DNA from: Allantophomopsis cytisporea
Lineage: Eukaryota; Ascomycota; Leotiomycetes; Phacidiales; Phacidiaceae
Assembly (NCBI GenBank): GCA_024752435.1
Contig: CP103026.1
Coordinates: forward strand, 248,001-312,000
DNA: 64,000 nucleotides
Direction of reading: 5' to 3'
Position 1 is the first letter of the stretch. Each line of letters begins with the position of its first letter. Below are positions 22,927-36,375 of this stretch, piece by piece. Made by a program: the position numbers and the translations under genes. The notes below the pieces were generated by a model. It was not told the DNA's origin. It did not search any database and saw only the letters and a list, made by a program, of their open reading frames with translations.

Positions 22927-23908
22927 TCATGTATCAAGTCCTCTTGACCATTCGTCACGCTTCCCTTCTAGCCACTCACCCTTCTCAATCCACACATTCT
23001 CAAGCCATTTCGCCAATGCATCATCCTCGACCGGAAGATCTTGAAGGTCAAAGCGACGAAAATGCACATGAAATTTGAACTTCTGTCTATCTGAAAGGCT
23101 TGGTAGACTCAAGGTCTCCCAGATAGTAGGAGCCACCAGAAACTTGTTCTTATGGGAGTAGACAATAGTAACATCATAAACAGCCTTGACATGCAAGGCC
23201 TTGCGCAAATGCTTCACCGTGGTAACGAAACCCTTGGTCCTTGGATACAGCAGGTGTTTAGGGATTGGCCTATCGTTCGCCTTACACCACACTTTAGTCT
23301 CCTCGTACTTTTTAGGCGTATACCTCGTAGCTTCACTATAGCTAATGAGCCCTGAAACAACTGTCAACAACGCCATCCAATCCGATCGAATCACGTTTCT
23401 GCTGCATGTACTGACAAGTAGGCCACTTATTATTCACCACGCCGGCAAATACCCGATCCAATTCCTTCTGATCACGCATCCAGTTCCGGCTCACCATCGG
23501 CATGCCCATCACCCACAAGCCCCAGCCCAGGAATGGCACCCAGCGCAGCTCTATCTTTGCGAACCAGCGGCACCGCGCCAGCATCTCTGCTCGCAGGGCC
23601 AATGCTTGGATCATGTAGAAGTCAGTCCAGCTGACATGGTTAGCAACGACGATGGCCGACTCGTTTAGCGGGATTTGGTCCCCGGAAAAGGTGATTGTGC
23701 CGCCGTTCAGGACCTCGAATATCAATTGCACCCAGTTCCATACCGTGTAGGCCAGGATGGACGAGGCATTGTATGTGAAATTGGGGAGGAGGAAACTGAT
23801 GGGTAGGAGGGCTGATAGGAGGAGATCGACGGCGAACAGATACACCACCCAGGGTAGGGTTATGAGCAGGCCTCGGATACTCGTGTATATGGTCGTGGTC
23901 CCGGCCAT
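22927..23908 (-). CDS. Membrane PlsC-type lysophospholipid acyltransferase
   Basis: Probable acyl-CoA:lysophospholipid acyltransferase of the endoplasmic reticulum. Two exons on the minus strand, 23908-23416 and 23351-22927; the 64-bp intron (GTCAGT...TTTCAG) is phase 1. The product is 305 aa starting MAGTTTIYTSIRG. A hydrophobic segment near residues 12-50 (LLITLPWVVYLFAVDLLLSA) anchors it. The catalytic motif NHxxxxD is visible as ANHVSWTDF. The acyl-acceptor motif appears across the splice junction as SEATRYT, a variant of the usual PEGTR. Architecture resembles yeast Cst26/Psi1 and animal LCLAT1/AGPAT5, which remodel phosphatidylinositol. The substrate is not determined by the sequence. 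Confidence 0.88.
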
Positions 23909-24257
23909 TTGGCTTCTCTGTTGACATGTATGTATGTATTGTCTTTGTTGAAGTGTGGAGTTTGGCGCGGGTGGTCGAGGCGGGAGGTGGCAGATAAGCA
24001 TATAAAGTAAGGTTGAGTCCGAGCGGTAGTGGAGCCCATAGGACGTCGATGCTGATCTACGTCAAAGCTCCAATACAAGTGTGAAGATCGATGTTCTATT
24101 CTATGCACACATATGTCGAGGAGAGATTTGAGGATACCGTATAGTCCATATGTCAAGGTCCTGTCACAGCATACGGCATACATGTCTGATACGAAGTCAC
24201 ATCCGGATATTCACCTGATGCTTGGTTGTACAGGTTTTGCAATGTTTCTCTTGTCAT

Positions 24258-24284
24258 ACTCACTCACTCACTCACTCACTCAAC
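24258..24284. repeat. (CACT)n microsatellite
   Basis: About six copies of CACT. Confidence 0.9.
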
Positions 24285-25096
24285 TCAAGTACATCGCCAG
24301 GGAAACGATTACTGCATCTTGCCTGAGGCGTTTGAACACCACCTACGTAGTCCACATCTGCCCGTCCATCCATCGTTCACGCGGTGGTATTGTCATCCAC
24401 AGCCCCAGCAGTGATCTAGACCGCGGTCGGTTGCGTCTCTTTTGTAAAGCTTACGAGCTATTCATGGTGTCAGTCTACGTAGTACGTAGTATGGTTATGT
24501 ACGTATGTGGTGTGGAAAGCATATTTACAATAATTAATAGTATTTACTACTATGCATTTGATTGTTTCCTCAGTCTTTGGCAGCATTTTCCGACGAACAT
24601 TGCTTCGGATAGAAAGAATAGGTGTATTGTATATATATGGTAAGAATTGATGTAAAACAAATGTAAAATACATAGGCAGATCATAAGTACATTTCATTTA
24701 CTTCTCGTTACATTTCCGCTAGGTAGAGTCGGCATGGTGTAGGCACGCGGGTATGGCTTCCGCCCCACTGCATGCTGCCTGGGTGCTGCAAACGTTAGAA
24801 GCTTTTCCTATTTTACTTACCTTTACTCTACCTTACACTGTACGTATTCACACCCGTCCCATTAATATTGAATCATTGAAAAACGATGCCTCGATCCTAC
24901 GAATCATATGGGCAGAACAGTAAGGTATGGTGAGGTAGAATAATAAGGTCAGGTGAAGTCGTCGTTGTACTACTGCGTAGCTCACAGTGTTATGAAGTCA
25001 CGAGAGTATACGGGAATATGGATGATGAATGGAATACAGCACATGTCCACGCCCATCCGCGCATACTGTGTGCAACTCAACTCGTCCATTCATACC

Positions 25097-25134
25097 TTTT
25101 TATCCCTTTTATCCCTTTTATCCCTTTTATCCTC
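25097..25134. repeat. 10-bp tandem repeat TATCCCTTTT
   Basis: Roughly four nearly perfect copies of a decamer, pyrimidine-rich on the plus strand. Confidence 0.85.
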
Positions 25135-25432
25135 TTCGTCCTCTGCATACCTCCATCCACCTCATGCGTGACATGCTGCCACTCGCCACAACTCCGCTCC
25201 CAAGGAATTCATCAATTCGTCTTACTTATGCCATGTTATGCCTGCTGATATCCATCAATTTACATTGCAGTTGATCACATCCATCAACCTATCTTACAGA
25301 GATAGATACACATATACACACACATATATCGGACATTTGCATGGAACTGACTGGATTCACCGGTCTCTCGTAATATTGAGGTACTTACGCGCGTCTGTGT
25401 GTAACAGACAAATTGCTCTCTGGAGGGCTGTG

Positions 25433-25482
25433 AAGAGAGAGAAAGAGAGTGAGAAAGAGAGTGAGTGAGAGAGAGAGAGAGG
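25433..25482. repeat. GA-rich simple repeat
   Basis: Polypurine tract of GAGAGA, GAAAGA and GAGTGA units. Confidence 0.9.
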
Positions 25483-26183
25483 CAGTAGTAAGTACTGCAG
25501 TAACGAATAACGTCCTTGGCAGAAGCCAGCATCAGCTACCCAACTTCTCCATTCCCCGACACACACACACACACCCCCCTCACCTCAGCTCAGCCCTGAG
25601 AGAAAAATCTCCAACTTCGCTCTCAGTGATCATCCCACCTGTCCAAGACTTGATTCCTCCTCGCCTTCTCTAATTCTGCCACTCATACACCCTTCACGCT
25701 GACGGACTGTCAATCAACCTTTTCGCTAACATCCGATTATCCTGGTGCCGATCAATCAGCAGAGTATCCTACTGCGCCTTGGTACCTTGACGGGCGCAAA
25801 TTCCAAATAGTGTTGCACGGTGCTGCTGTACCGTACATTATTCCTCACGCCGCAGCTACAAACCCATGGATCTCTCTTTACCTCATATTTGATGACCTTC
25901 GAGAACACCCGTTGGAGACGTTCTGACTTCAAGTCCGATTTTAAGATCTCATGTGCATGGTACGTCATTTGTGTCTTCTGTGTCGATTTCAAATATCGCT
26001 GTTCTTGTGTTTCAACATGACTTGCTTGGAAGCACTCGAACCTTACTACGATCTCATTCTTTGGCTCAATCAATGTCACAGATCTCAAGCTTACAATGCC
26101 AGATCAACAACTAGGAATTCACCATTCAGAACAGCTTACTGTATGACTATCGGATTGGCAGCCCCGTCGTATCTTTCGCTATC

Positions 26184-27545
26184 ATGGAATCATTGTCGCC
26201 TGTCGATCACAATGCCCGTTCGGGCTCGAATGGGTACAGCAGTGGCCCTTCCGATGCTGCGAAAAGTCCCTTGTCTATGAGCCTGGGATTTTTGAAGAGC
26301 TTGACCGAGAAGAAGGACAAGAGGGGTATGTTTAAACACCTGAATGTTGATCCGCGTATCAATAATCTAATTGTCCTAGTGGATGGCCAAACGCCCAAGC
26401 GTAGAGGACCAAAACCAGACAGCAAACCTGCCATGACACGGCGGCAGGAACTGAACCGACAAGCACAGAGGTACTTTGCTGTTGCCGTGTAGATGTTTCC
26501 TGAATAGTGGCTGATTCATATTAGAACACATCGTGAACGCAAGGAGTTATATATCAAAGGACTAGAGGTTGAGGTATTGCGACTGAAGGAGAACTACACT
26601 ACCGTATCACGAGATCGGAATACTCTTGCTGCGGAGAACCAACAGTTGAAGCTGTTATTGCAACAACACGGCATCAAATGGACAGGTTCTGGAGGCGTGG
26701 ATGAGCTTGCCCACAACCCTAGCCTGGGGTATGCCTCGAGTGGGAGTCCATCCAACAGCTATGGTGTATCATCCGCGAACACCAGCCCACCACCTCTGAA
26801 TGGAGGCGGCTATGTACCACAGCAGACGAACGGGTTCCAGCCAATAAATGGTACCACCGGTATCAACGGACACAATGGCCACCATGGCCACCCACAACAA
26901 CGACAAGACATTGATGTCGATCAAACGGGCATTGATTTTGTGTTAACGTAGGGACCCTTGGGGCGGATCAACCCTCCATTCCCCATATAAAACAATCCAA
27001 CATAATTTAAACATGAGCTGACGCCTCTCGTGTTGCTGCGTGTGTAGTCTCGAGCGGCCTTGCATGGATCACATCCAATTTCTTATGGAAAGAGCTGCTG
27101 AGCCCGAAGGAGACCCCTGCGGCCATGCCCTTATGGCTACTTGCCCTCCAGAAGCGCATCCTGAAGAACGCCCAGATCTGCCCTTTGGTCATAATCTACC
27201 GATCGATGGAGATAATCCGCAAAACCCGCAGAAGATTTGGGATGTTGGCAAGAGTGACCTGGCTGTCTTGCTCGATCTGAGTCAACGTTTGCAGCTGGAT
27301 GGACAGATCACACCCGTCATGGCCTGGGGCATGATACTTGGCAATGAGAGATTCAACGACTTCAGTGCCGATGACTTCAAGAACATGGCTGATGAGCTTT
27401 TGGTCAAGGTCAAATGCTATGGGTAAGTGTGAAATAGAATGCTTTAATGGTCATATACTGATTGTCCTCTAGGTTCGGCGCCGTCCTCGAAGACTTTGAG
27501 GTCCGAGATGTTATTGAGAGTTACCTTTCTACCAAACACGTATAA
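26184..27545 (+). CDS. bZIP transcription factor
   Basis: Five exons: 26184-26325, 26380-26470, 26525-26947, 27048-27422 and 27473-27545, all with GT/AG ends and a maintained frame, giving 367 aa. The basic region spans the exon 2-3 junction (RRQELNRQAQ then RTHRERKE), followed by a leucine zipper (YIKGLEVEVLRLKENY, LAAENQQLKLLLQQHGI). The NRQAQR signature is like the Yap/AP-1 class, but the usual A-F following AQR is replaced by T-H. The C-terminal region (DHIQFLMERA and the block DLAVLLDLSQRLQLDGQITP) is a helical domain shared by a set of uncharacterised fungal bZIPs. It is nuclear by inference; the regulated genes are unknown. Confidence 0.88.
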
Positions 27546-28007
27546 AATTCTTCAAGCATTTTAATCTTATTTTCTGTGGTGTTTGGGATATTTGGTGTGG
27601 TTGGAGCGGGTAATGGGATCAGACCAGGAGCATCAAAGGCGGGAATCGGGTATGGGCGGATCGCTATCCCTAGGCGATATTGAGACCTAGATTAGCATTT
27701 GATTGACATCGAATAACTCACGAGATCATGATTATAATTAAAGCTATTAAATTGAGTCCATCGTTCTTTGCGTATATAATAGATTCTTAACCTAAAGCTG
27801 CATCTAGAATCCGAAAGTATACCAATATGGTATTTAATATTTAAGGTGTGCGACTCGTCTATGCCTCAGGCTAGTGCCAAGATTTCGAGACCCCACGCAC
27901 TTTGACAATCACTTTTCGGAATTCGATATCGAACATCGTGAACTGACTCCAAAGCCACAACCTCCCTCCCCGCCAAGACACACGACTTAATACATCAAGT
28001 CGCAATC
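27546..28007. other. Intergenic, eIF3d promoter
   Basis: AT-rich stretch with no gene; the last 100 bp should be the eIF3d leader. Confidence 0.6.
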
Positions 28008-29999
28008 ATGGCGCCAATTTCACTTTCAGAGATCATCTCTGCGCTCCCATCAGAGGATTCCTGGGGACCACCAACCTCCAACGAGACCACTCTCGATGGT
28101 GTCCCGTATGCCCCATACTCCAAGGGCGACAAGCTTGGTCGCATGGCCGATTGGACTGCTGAGGGCAAGGACGGTAGAGATGGTAGAGGAGGCAGACAAC
28201 AATACCAGAGAAACTACAGAGGTACGTTGCATCGCGCGAGTCCCCAAAGTGTGGTGACGGCCAGGAATATAATTTTGAGGAATTTTGTTTTTGCATGGAA
28301 TTTTGTGGGAGCTTTTTGCTGGGGAGACTTTTGGATTTGCAGAGACTGATTAATTTGCAGATCAACAAGTCTACGGTGCTGGAACCTCCTCCCTTTTCGC
28401 TGTCCAGGTCGCCGAGGACGAATCTTCCTTCTCTGTTGTTAGCAACACTCGCGACTCTGCTAAGACCCGTTTCGGTCGTGGAGGCGTCTTCACCCGTGGC
28501 CGTGGCCAGCGTGGTGGTCGGGGTGATACCCGTGGAGGACGTGCTGGATTCCAGAGAGTTGGAGCTGGTCGTGGTGGTGCACAGGGAGGATACAACAACT
28601 ACGATTCTCGAGGAGGCCGTGGAGGAGCGCGTGGAGGACGAAGATTCGGCTGGAAGGACTACGATAAGCCACAGCGCAACCGTGATGCTTCTGTCAATGT
28701 TAAGGCGGACTGGAAGATGTTGGAGGAAATTGACTTCAACCGTCTTTCTAAGTTGAACTTGGATACCGATGATGGAGAGGATATCGACTCCTACGGTTTC
28801 CTTTACTACTACGACCGCTCCTTCGACAAGCCGGCTGTCAAGAGCGCCGAGCGAAAGCTCAACCTCGTTGATCGCGCTGCCTACAATGTCACCACCTCCT
28901 CCGACCCAGTCATCCAGGAACTCGCCGAGAAGGACGAGGCCACCATCTTTGCTACCGACAGCATTCTCTCCATGCTTATGTGCGCTCCTCGCTCCGTATA
29001 CCCATGGGATATTGTCATTGTGCGCCAGGGCAACAAGGTGTTCCTCGACAAGCGCGACAACGCCACTCTTGACATGGTCACCGTCAACGAGAACGCCGCC
29101 GATGCGCCAATGGATGCCTCCGAGGGCTCCAAGGACGCCATCAACCAGCCATCCGCGCTCGCCGAGGAGGCCACCTTCATCAACCACAACTTCGCCAACC
29201 AGACTATGATCGAGAACGAGTCGCAAAAGATCGAGATGGCCCACGAGAACCCCTTCTACAACGCCTCTGAGGAGACCGAGCCACCGGCTTCCAAGGCCTA
29301 CAAGTACAGACGTTTCGATCTCTCGCTCAACGACGAGGACCCAGTTCACCTTGTTGTCAGAACGGAAATCGACGCTGTTCAGAAGAACGCTATCTCTGGG
29401 GAGGATCAGTTCGTTACTGTTAAGGCTCTCAACGAGTTCGACCACAAGGCCCAGGGTGCCGGTGGTGCTCTTGACTGGAGAACTAAGTTGGTTTCTCAGC
29501 GTGGTGCCGTTGTGGCCACTGAGATGAAGAACAACTCTTGCAAGTTGGCTAGATGGACTGTTCAGAGTATCATGGCCAAGGCTGATGTCATGAAGCTTGG
29601 GTATGTACTTTTTTAATCCCCTGCCCCTTAATTTGCAAGTCCATAAGACCCAAGCAAAAACTCCCTTCTCACCCCCAATGGTTATCATTTTCTACTTAGG
29701 AACGCACTCTAACACCTCCCAGTTTCGTTTCCCGCGCAAACCCTAAGTCCATTGACCGTCATGTCATCCTCGGCGTCATCGGCTGGAAGCCACGCGACTT
29801 CGCGGCCCAGATGAACCTCAGCTTGTCCAACGGATGGGGTATCGTCCGCACCATCGCCGACATGTGTCTCAAGCGCGACGAGGGCAAGTACGTGCTCGTC
29901 AAGGACCCAAACAAGAGCATCCTTCGCCTCTACGAGGTGCCATCCGACACCTTTGAGGAGGAGGAGATTGAGGAGGAGCAGGTCGAGGAGGACGAGTAG
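28008..29999 (+). CDS. Translation initiation factor eIF3 subunit d
   Basis: Subunit d of eIF3, which binds the mRNA 5' cap region and the 40S mRNA entry channel in the cytoplasm. Three exons: 28008-28221, 28361-29600 and 29723-29999, with introns GTACGT...GCAG and GTATGT...CCAG, giving 576 aa. The N-terminus (SWGPP, LDGVPYAPYSKGDKLGRMAD) is the conserved family start. Residues about 105-165 are an RGG-rich tract (RGRGQRGGRGDTRGGRAG). The conserved core includes WKMLEEIDFNRLSKL, LMCAPRSVYPWDIVI and the C-terminal NGWGIVRTIADMCLK. It ends in an acidic tail. Schizosaccharomyces moe1 and human EIF3D are the named orthologues. A 551-codon frame on the opposite strand is a shadow of this codon-biased gene. 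Confidence 0.96.
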
Positions 30000-30358
30000 A
30001 TTTTGCATTAAGTTTATTCTGCGCAATTTGGCATGAATTGGTATGTATGGTATTTTTGATGGAAGGAGGGGTGGGGCGGGAAAAGTAAAATGCATATGGC
30101 AAATTAGATGATATTGCTTGTGGGCTTTTGTGCTGGGCTTGTTATGCTTGCGTTGTGTTTGTGTAATTGTAATTTGCGTGGAATCGTGAATGCTCGCTCA
30201 CCTTTTGTCCCCTTCATCATACGGATTCTATCAGGATTACCCTCAGATCATCTTCAGATCACCTGTAGATTCCCCAAGTCCCTATACTCCTCAAAGCACT
30301 CACTCACCTCATCATCTCAAACATCAATCATCAACATCACCAGATCTCGCCTCCTAAA

Positions 30359-30387
30359 CACCTACCTACCTACCTACCTACCTACCT
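30359..30387. repeat. (CCTA)n microsatellite
   Basis: About seven CCTA units; the same motif returns at 32400-32424 and, as the complement, at 32074-32094. Confidence 0.9.
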
Positions 30388-30648
30388 CCCTCCTCTCCTC
30401 TCCTCACAACCCTCCAGACAATCACCAAAGCTTCACCGCCGCCAACCGCCATCCCATCTCCCTAAGCGCCAGGCACAATCCACATCCACATCCCATATCC
30501 ACCAGCCCGCCCTCCCCTTCGAACCCACCCACCGTCCTGGGCGCTTACGCAGCACATATGTACATACATACGCTGATGTCTCACCTCGGGAGCTTAATAC
30601 TTCCCTATCTGCTCTGCTACGCTAGAGTGCCCATCCACGGTGACGATG

Positions 30649-30724
30649 ACGCTGCTGCTGTTGCTGCTGCTGTTGCTGAGGGCCAGCGTGGGCGTGGGCG
30701 TGGGCGTGGGCGTGGGCGTGGGCG
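30649..30724. repeat. CTG/TTG repeat followed by (GGGCGT)n hexamer
   Basis: A CTG/TTG trinucleotide tract (30649-30679) is followed by about six GGGCGT hexamers (30687-30724). Confidence 0.9.
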
Positions 30725-30836
30725 AGAGGGCCTGTGTCAGATTGAGGGCTTGAGTTCGTCTGGTGAGGTGCATGTGTTCCTGTCACTTCGTTTACTGGGC
30801 TGCTTTGTAGTCTACTGTGCATATTTATTCCGTACA

Positions 30837-30861
30837 TATATATGTATGTATGTATGTATGT
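30837..30861. repeat. (TATG)n microsatellite
   Basis: Six TATG copies. Confidence 0.9.
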
Positions 30862-32054
30862 TAAGTTAAATATTGTGTGTATGTGTGTATGTATGTGCTT
30901 TATGGTTTTGTTCTTTTTGACTTTCGGGGATGGTAGTCGTTTGGGCTTGGGCTGGAGATGGACTGGGTGCGTGGGGAGTACAGACTCTGGTGCTGGAGAC
31001 AGTCGAGGTGAAGTGGACTGTCGTGTAGCGAAGTGAAGAAGAGAGGTGAGCGAGGTGGAAGTGAAATGAAGCGCATGATAATGAATAAGGTTGGCCCTTT
31101 GGGAGTAACGTTGTACCGGACCGCGCCGAGCGGTGGGCTACGGGTTATCTACGATCGAGTGATTAGGAAATTTGGGGATATTTGTTTTGATACGCCAATT
31201 TGTTCGTCAATGATCAATCAATATGATCATGATGAGGATCATCGATACGGCAGCAGACGACGAACAGCCTCGCCCCTTCGCCAGCCTTATTTTCGTGATG
31301 TACGATGAGGTCGTGACCTCGGTCCATGAACTCTACGCAAGTTTTCCGAGCAGAACGTTGGGCATGCTGGCTTACCTTACCTTACCTTGCCTTATGATAG
31401 ATAGAGTGTCAATCGTGCTTGATGAATGAAACTGTACTTCACAAACCCTTTTCGCACTCTACCTACCCGAAAGACTGATGGAAAGCCTATCTCTCCAGCC
31501 CCAATATTCTGAATGCCTTCACGTCACACCTTCTCGGCGCTATGCCGTCGTGCTTTGCCTCGCTCTTTGCAAACAATCTACGAAATATTCAATCACCTGC
31601 TGCCCTCTCACTCTTATTCCCGCCACATATTCCAACAAGCCACGGAAATCCTCAGCTTACCTACGTCGGTACGTACCTCGTGAGTAAGGTCCGTAGACTT
31701 GGACACCGAGGACCGCAAGTCATAGAAGTCAGAGGGTAGGATTTCCAACATCGCCTTCCTCCTCCCTCCTCCCTCCACCTTCCTTCGTACTCCGTATATC
31801 GTAATTCCCCCCCCCAAATACTTCGCATTCCATGTACGGAGGCATATCCATGAGGTACAAGACCTCGATGATGATCTTCGGAGAACCCAGATGCCGTGGG
31901 TATGCGGGCTCACAGCACAGTAGAGCAGGTTGTACCGGAGTTGCCGACGGTGATGTGTCCTGCAGGGGTGCGGGCACGTGTGCTCGGAGTTGTGCCTGTT
32001 TTCGTGCAATGAGCTGCGAGCTGGCGGTGCTTCATTACATAGCTTGTAGAGTTT

Positions 32055-32094
32055 GTATGTGTGTATGTGTGTATGTAGGTAGGTAGGTAGGTAT
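32055..32094. repeat. (TATG/TGTG)n to (TAGG)n microsatellite
   Basis: A TGTATG tract passes directly into four or five TAGG units. Confidence 0.85.
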
Positions 32095-32209
32095 TGCTGT
32101 GGGCAGTGAGGCACACTGTTGTTGGGTTTGTCCGTGGAGTGATTTAGGCTGTGCCTGTTGTGCTGCGTTGGTGATCTTTGGGGAGAGTTTGGTGAGGTGT
32201 GGGGGAGGC

Positions 32210-32241
32210 GGTAGTGGTGGTGGTGGTGGTGGTGGTGGTGT
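32210..32241. repeat. (GGT)n microsatellite
   Basis: About ten GGT units; G-rich on the plus strand. Confidence 0.9.
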
Positions 32242-32399
32242 GAGAGTTGTACAGTGGCGATGATGATATCGATCTTGAAGTTATCGATTTACATACTCCA
32301 TAGTGGTAAGTAAGGTATCAAGGTGCTTTGCGACGTTAAAATGTTTCAAAGATGAGAGAGTGCCGTAAAGGGTAAACAAGCTGTTCTTCTATTTAACTT

Positions 32400-32424
32400 C
32401 TACCTACCTACCTACCTACCTACC
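32400..32424. repeat. (TACC)n microsatellite
   Basis: Six TACC copies. Confidence 0.9.
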
Positions 32425-35400
32425 CATCAGCAATATCATCAATTGGCCTTAACCATATCGATTCATATCCATCGCATCCCCATCCACACCCTCCACCATC
32501 ATGACCTCTTCCGGAAGTGAAATTCTACGCTTCAGTTACAATGAAGTCATCCCCTCACATAAATCATCTTACACAGTACACACTCCAGCTCGCCCTTCAT
32601 GCAGCCAATCCTCACGGCGTTACGCCCGCGCTTGCTTGCTGACACACATAGCACACGCATTTATGAAACGTGACGAGCATCGCCCGTCTCACTTACGCGG
32701 GAGGGACTTATCTGAATCGGAAGGGGGCCTCTCCTCATCTTCGTTCGGCGGGCGATTACTCGGTGCTGCTCGGCGACGTCTTGCTGATGCTGCTGTGCAA
32801 GCGGTGCGAAGCTACGCGCTCGTGTGCTCTGGTACTGGACGGGGAATGGGGAGGGGGTACAGGATAGCTCATGTACTTACTGCGTACGAAGGAAACATCC
32901 TGTGTAGATGATAGATAGACAGACCTGTGTGAACGTGTAGGCGGTACCCAAGCAATCTGCGATCGGTAGGGGATGTCTGCATGAATGACCGCGGCCGGGT
33001 GTGAGTGGGAGGATGGCGACTGGGGAGACTTGACACTCGACTTGATACTGACTGATTGAATATTGAAAGTATGATAGATGGCTTGCTGTCGTACCTTGCA
33101 CACCTCTAATTGACTTTTCCATTGCCCTTCTAGAATACGAGGAGAGGCTGCTCAACTCAATCTGAGAATGATCGAATACCTTCACTCTGTTCGCTCAGAG
33201 GAGGAGGGATGCGCTCTCGATCTTGTACAGTATCTGGTAACTAGCATCAAGTGCGTAGCATTCACATCCATGGCTTCAGCTCTCCCTGCTCTGAGCTTCC
33301 TACCGATGTAGAACTTTCCGTCTTTTAGTTTAAGATTTTTACTACTTATACTATTTATACTATTTATACGTTGACGATATCATCTCTCGAATCATCTCCA
33401 ATATTTTGGAAGAAGAAAAAAAAACATTAAATTTCTTTTTATCTTTTATCTTTTATTCTTTGTTCTTTATTCTTTATTATTCGATTATCCTCGTATCTTT
33501 TCCTGGTGAGAGGTCTGGCACGCATAACGGCCCTACTCACCCTCCACACAGGTTTAGGTATGTATTGCAGACGGACGGAAAGACAAAGCCTGACACGAGA
33601 GCGTAACGTTGCTGACATGATCCATTGATTAATTATGCGGCTTGATACTTCGCACTGTTCATTTATCCTGGCGAGGACCAGGCAAGGAGGTACGTACAGG
33701 ACCGTGAAGGTTGTGGGAATTCCTTACGAGGGAAATAAGAATATGAGGGGGAAGGGCTTTGAAGGGAAATATCCTCATTGGAGTTTCCACTTGATGCGAT
33801 GTGAGTGTGAAAATACCCTTTCCCTTACTTGTGTTTGTTTGCTCTTCCTGTAGGTCTTTTATTATTTTTGTTTATTGTATATTGAATATGCACATAGATA
33901 CATATATATATATATATGCGAATACCAAACTACGGCTGGATATGTCTCTACTTACCTGGGTACTCTACCTGAGGAGTCAATTTTCCGCCTGAGCCTTCCG
34001 CTTCACCTGTTGTCAGTCTATTACTCTCACTCACACTCTCACTCTCACTCTCAGCGGTACGTAGCCGCCTGACAAAGAAAAGTCACTTCTCCTCGACCAA
34101 CTCAAGCCTCAGCTGAAAAGTCGTCACCGCACCATTATCGTCATTCCATGCGCGATGCGATTTCACATCACCACAATCATCACTATGGTACCTTATTGCA
34201 ACTGTGATGAGTTGAGTTGTATCGTGCCGGATCTGCCCATGTCTTCCGTCACTTATCACACTTCCTTTCATTTTACTCAGGTAGTAATGATATGTACTCT
34301 TCCAGCTGTATCCTACCCCAGGATGTACTTTGGCTACCCAAACCTCCTCAAGCCCGTCCGTCATAGCCTAGGAAACGGTGTAGCCGTCAGAAGAAGATAG
34401 ACATCTCGTTGCAGAATAATCCTCATCCCCGATCATATGGTTGTATCCTGGAGTACTTTAGACATCATCAACATGACGCATAATGTGAATGTACGTCACT
34501 TGCAGTTCTTCGTATTCTATGCGTGTCTATGCTCTGAGCGTGATGACGATAGTCTTCGATTCTCTTCACGTTCACTTAACTTCTCTTCCCTCATGTTTTG
34601 CTTTTCTTGCTTTTCCCTGTCATCGTAACGTGCACTCAGGCAGGGCTGGGCAGCATCTGGTCTGCCCATGTCGTGGTGTCTTGATTTTTTGCGTGCTCTG
34701 TGACTGCTCTGGCTCTGGCTCTGGCTTTGCTCTGCGCCGCCGCTCTGACTTGCAACTCAAAGTCTCGTCTCGTCTCGCCTCGCCTCGTCAAGCTGCTCAT
34801 CTTTTCCAAGCACCATGTCCTCCATCACCACCACTAGATACGTACAAGTACCAAGAAGAACGACTTGGCCACTCGCCAAACCCGCGGTGCTCTGCTCTCT
34901 CAACTCCAAACTCTAAACTCTCTCTCTCTGTCTCTCTCTTTTCAATTCTGCTGTCCTGTCCTGCTCCTCTCTCGTATTGGTTCGCTCCTCTCCAAGCTCC
35001 GGAAATCGGTTATCTCTCCAATAATGACTCATATTTGTGCCCACTTGTCCAAAGTCGTCTTAGATCCTCCCGCCGGACTCGGACATTTTGCTTCGTCCAG
35101 TCATGTGTCTTGATCTGTTCCCAGCCATCTACCAATCAGCGTGAGACAAGCGCCGATGCTGGCACACGATGATACATACCTGGATTTCAAGGTGTTATAT
35201 TCGGGACTGGCCTCTCTTTTGCACTCCGATGGCCTCTCTGATGCTTGGGGGGGAGGGTTTTTGATTATTTCGTTCCATTTTCTCACCGTCTTATGTCCTT
35301 TGCTGATACTGTACTACGAGATATTCCATGTGATATGTCATGGATGTGTTCCTGTATTTTTCTTGGGGCCAGCCTCCGATCGCTCTTCTTAGTACCTACT

Positions 35401-35479
35401 ATGTAGGAAAAAGTCAAGTTGAGTGAAGAAGTAAAGAAAGGCATGTGAGTTTCCCGTGTGTCCGTCAATTCACTATCTA

Positions 35480-35553
35480 CCACCTACCCACCTCCACCTC
35501 CACCTCCACCGCCGCCAATTCTTTACTATCCCAGCCCCATGCGCTCTGGTCCG

Positions 35554-35590
<37 letters not shown>

Positions 35591-35598
35591 TACTTTCA
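35480..35598. repeat. CACCTC and CTCACT hexamer arrays
   Basis: A CACCTC hexamer run (35485-35510) is followed by a CTCACT run of about six copies (35553-35590). A related CTCACT/CTCACA run occurs at 34024-34052. Confidence 0.85.
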
Positions 35599-36082
35599 CT
35601 CCCACTTGCACTTCTACTTTCTTCTCTCCCCCTCCCCCATGCCCGTCAGCCTCGGCCGATGCATCTATCCTCTTCTGTGCCTCTTCGATGCCCACGCCCA
35701 TGGTCATGGCCACGTCTACTCCGTATGTATGTACTACGTACATCTACTGCACTCCATCTTCTCATGCCTGTTATTTGCTTGCCTCCTTCTCCTCCGCTCA
35801 CACCAAATGAATGCCCTACTCACTACGTAGCTTTCTTAATATGTGGCTCGTGGTCCTGGTCCTGCTCCTGGTCCACCGTCCATGGTCAATGGTCAATGGT
35901 ACTGTCTTCTACTTAGCACGGGAGTATTATTTAGCTACAGGTATAGAACTCTGCTGTTGACTTGGACTCAAATCTTTAGTATGGATAAGGTCGGACGGAT
36001 ATGGTATGTACATAGCAAAATATACCTAAGATAGTTCCGCGCAAGCACCAAAAAGCAGTCCCCAGCCCTCGCCCCCCCAGTA

Positions 36083-36125
36083 GTACCAGCACCGGCACCA
36101 GCACCAGCACCAGCACCAGTACCAG
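36083..36125. repeat. (ACCAGC)n hexamer array
   Basis: About six imperfect ACCAGC units. Confidence 0.85.
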
Positions 36126-36343
36126 CTCCAGCCCCCAGCTCACGTTCCAGCTTTGTCTACCTGCTCCAAGCTCCAAGCTCCTAGGCTGATCCAAGCTCCA
36201 AAACAGCTCCTCCATCCCAAAGCTTGCTCGTCTTGGATAGATATGATATCAATGTCTCGTCCCGATGGAATCCGTAGAGCGTAATAATAATGCACCTCAA
36301 TTATTGTTTGTCCAAGGTAGGTAATACATTCAATTTCAATACT

Positions 36344-36375
36344 AGTAATAATAGCGATAATAATAATAATAATAA
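36344..36375. repeat. (TAA)n microsatellite
   Basis: TAA/AAT units with one interruption. Confidence 0.85.

Larger units (their letters stand above)
23909..26183. other. Repeat-bearing intergenic region
   Basis: No gene is supported in 2.3 kb. It carries simple repeats (listed separately) and short frames without character. The 3' portion is the promoter and leader of the bZIP gene. Confidence 0.5.

Noticed and set aside
28033..29688. 551-codon open frame on the minus strand
   Set aside because: It lies wholly antisense to eIF3d, crosses its introns, and its Val/Leu/Gly-rich composition is what the complement of a strongly codon-biased gene gives.
30359..32424. CRISPR-like or telomeric repeat array
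   Set aside because: Units are 3-6 bp simple repeats without spacers and without a TTAGGG motif, in a eukaryotic genome.
32501..32911. 136-codon frame inside the microsatellite interval
   Set aside because: The translation looks like random GC-rich sequence, with no domain and no splice or start support.
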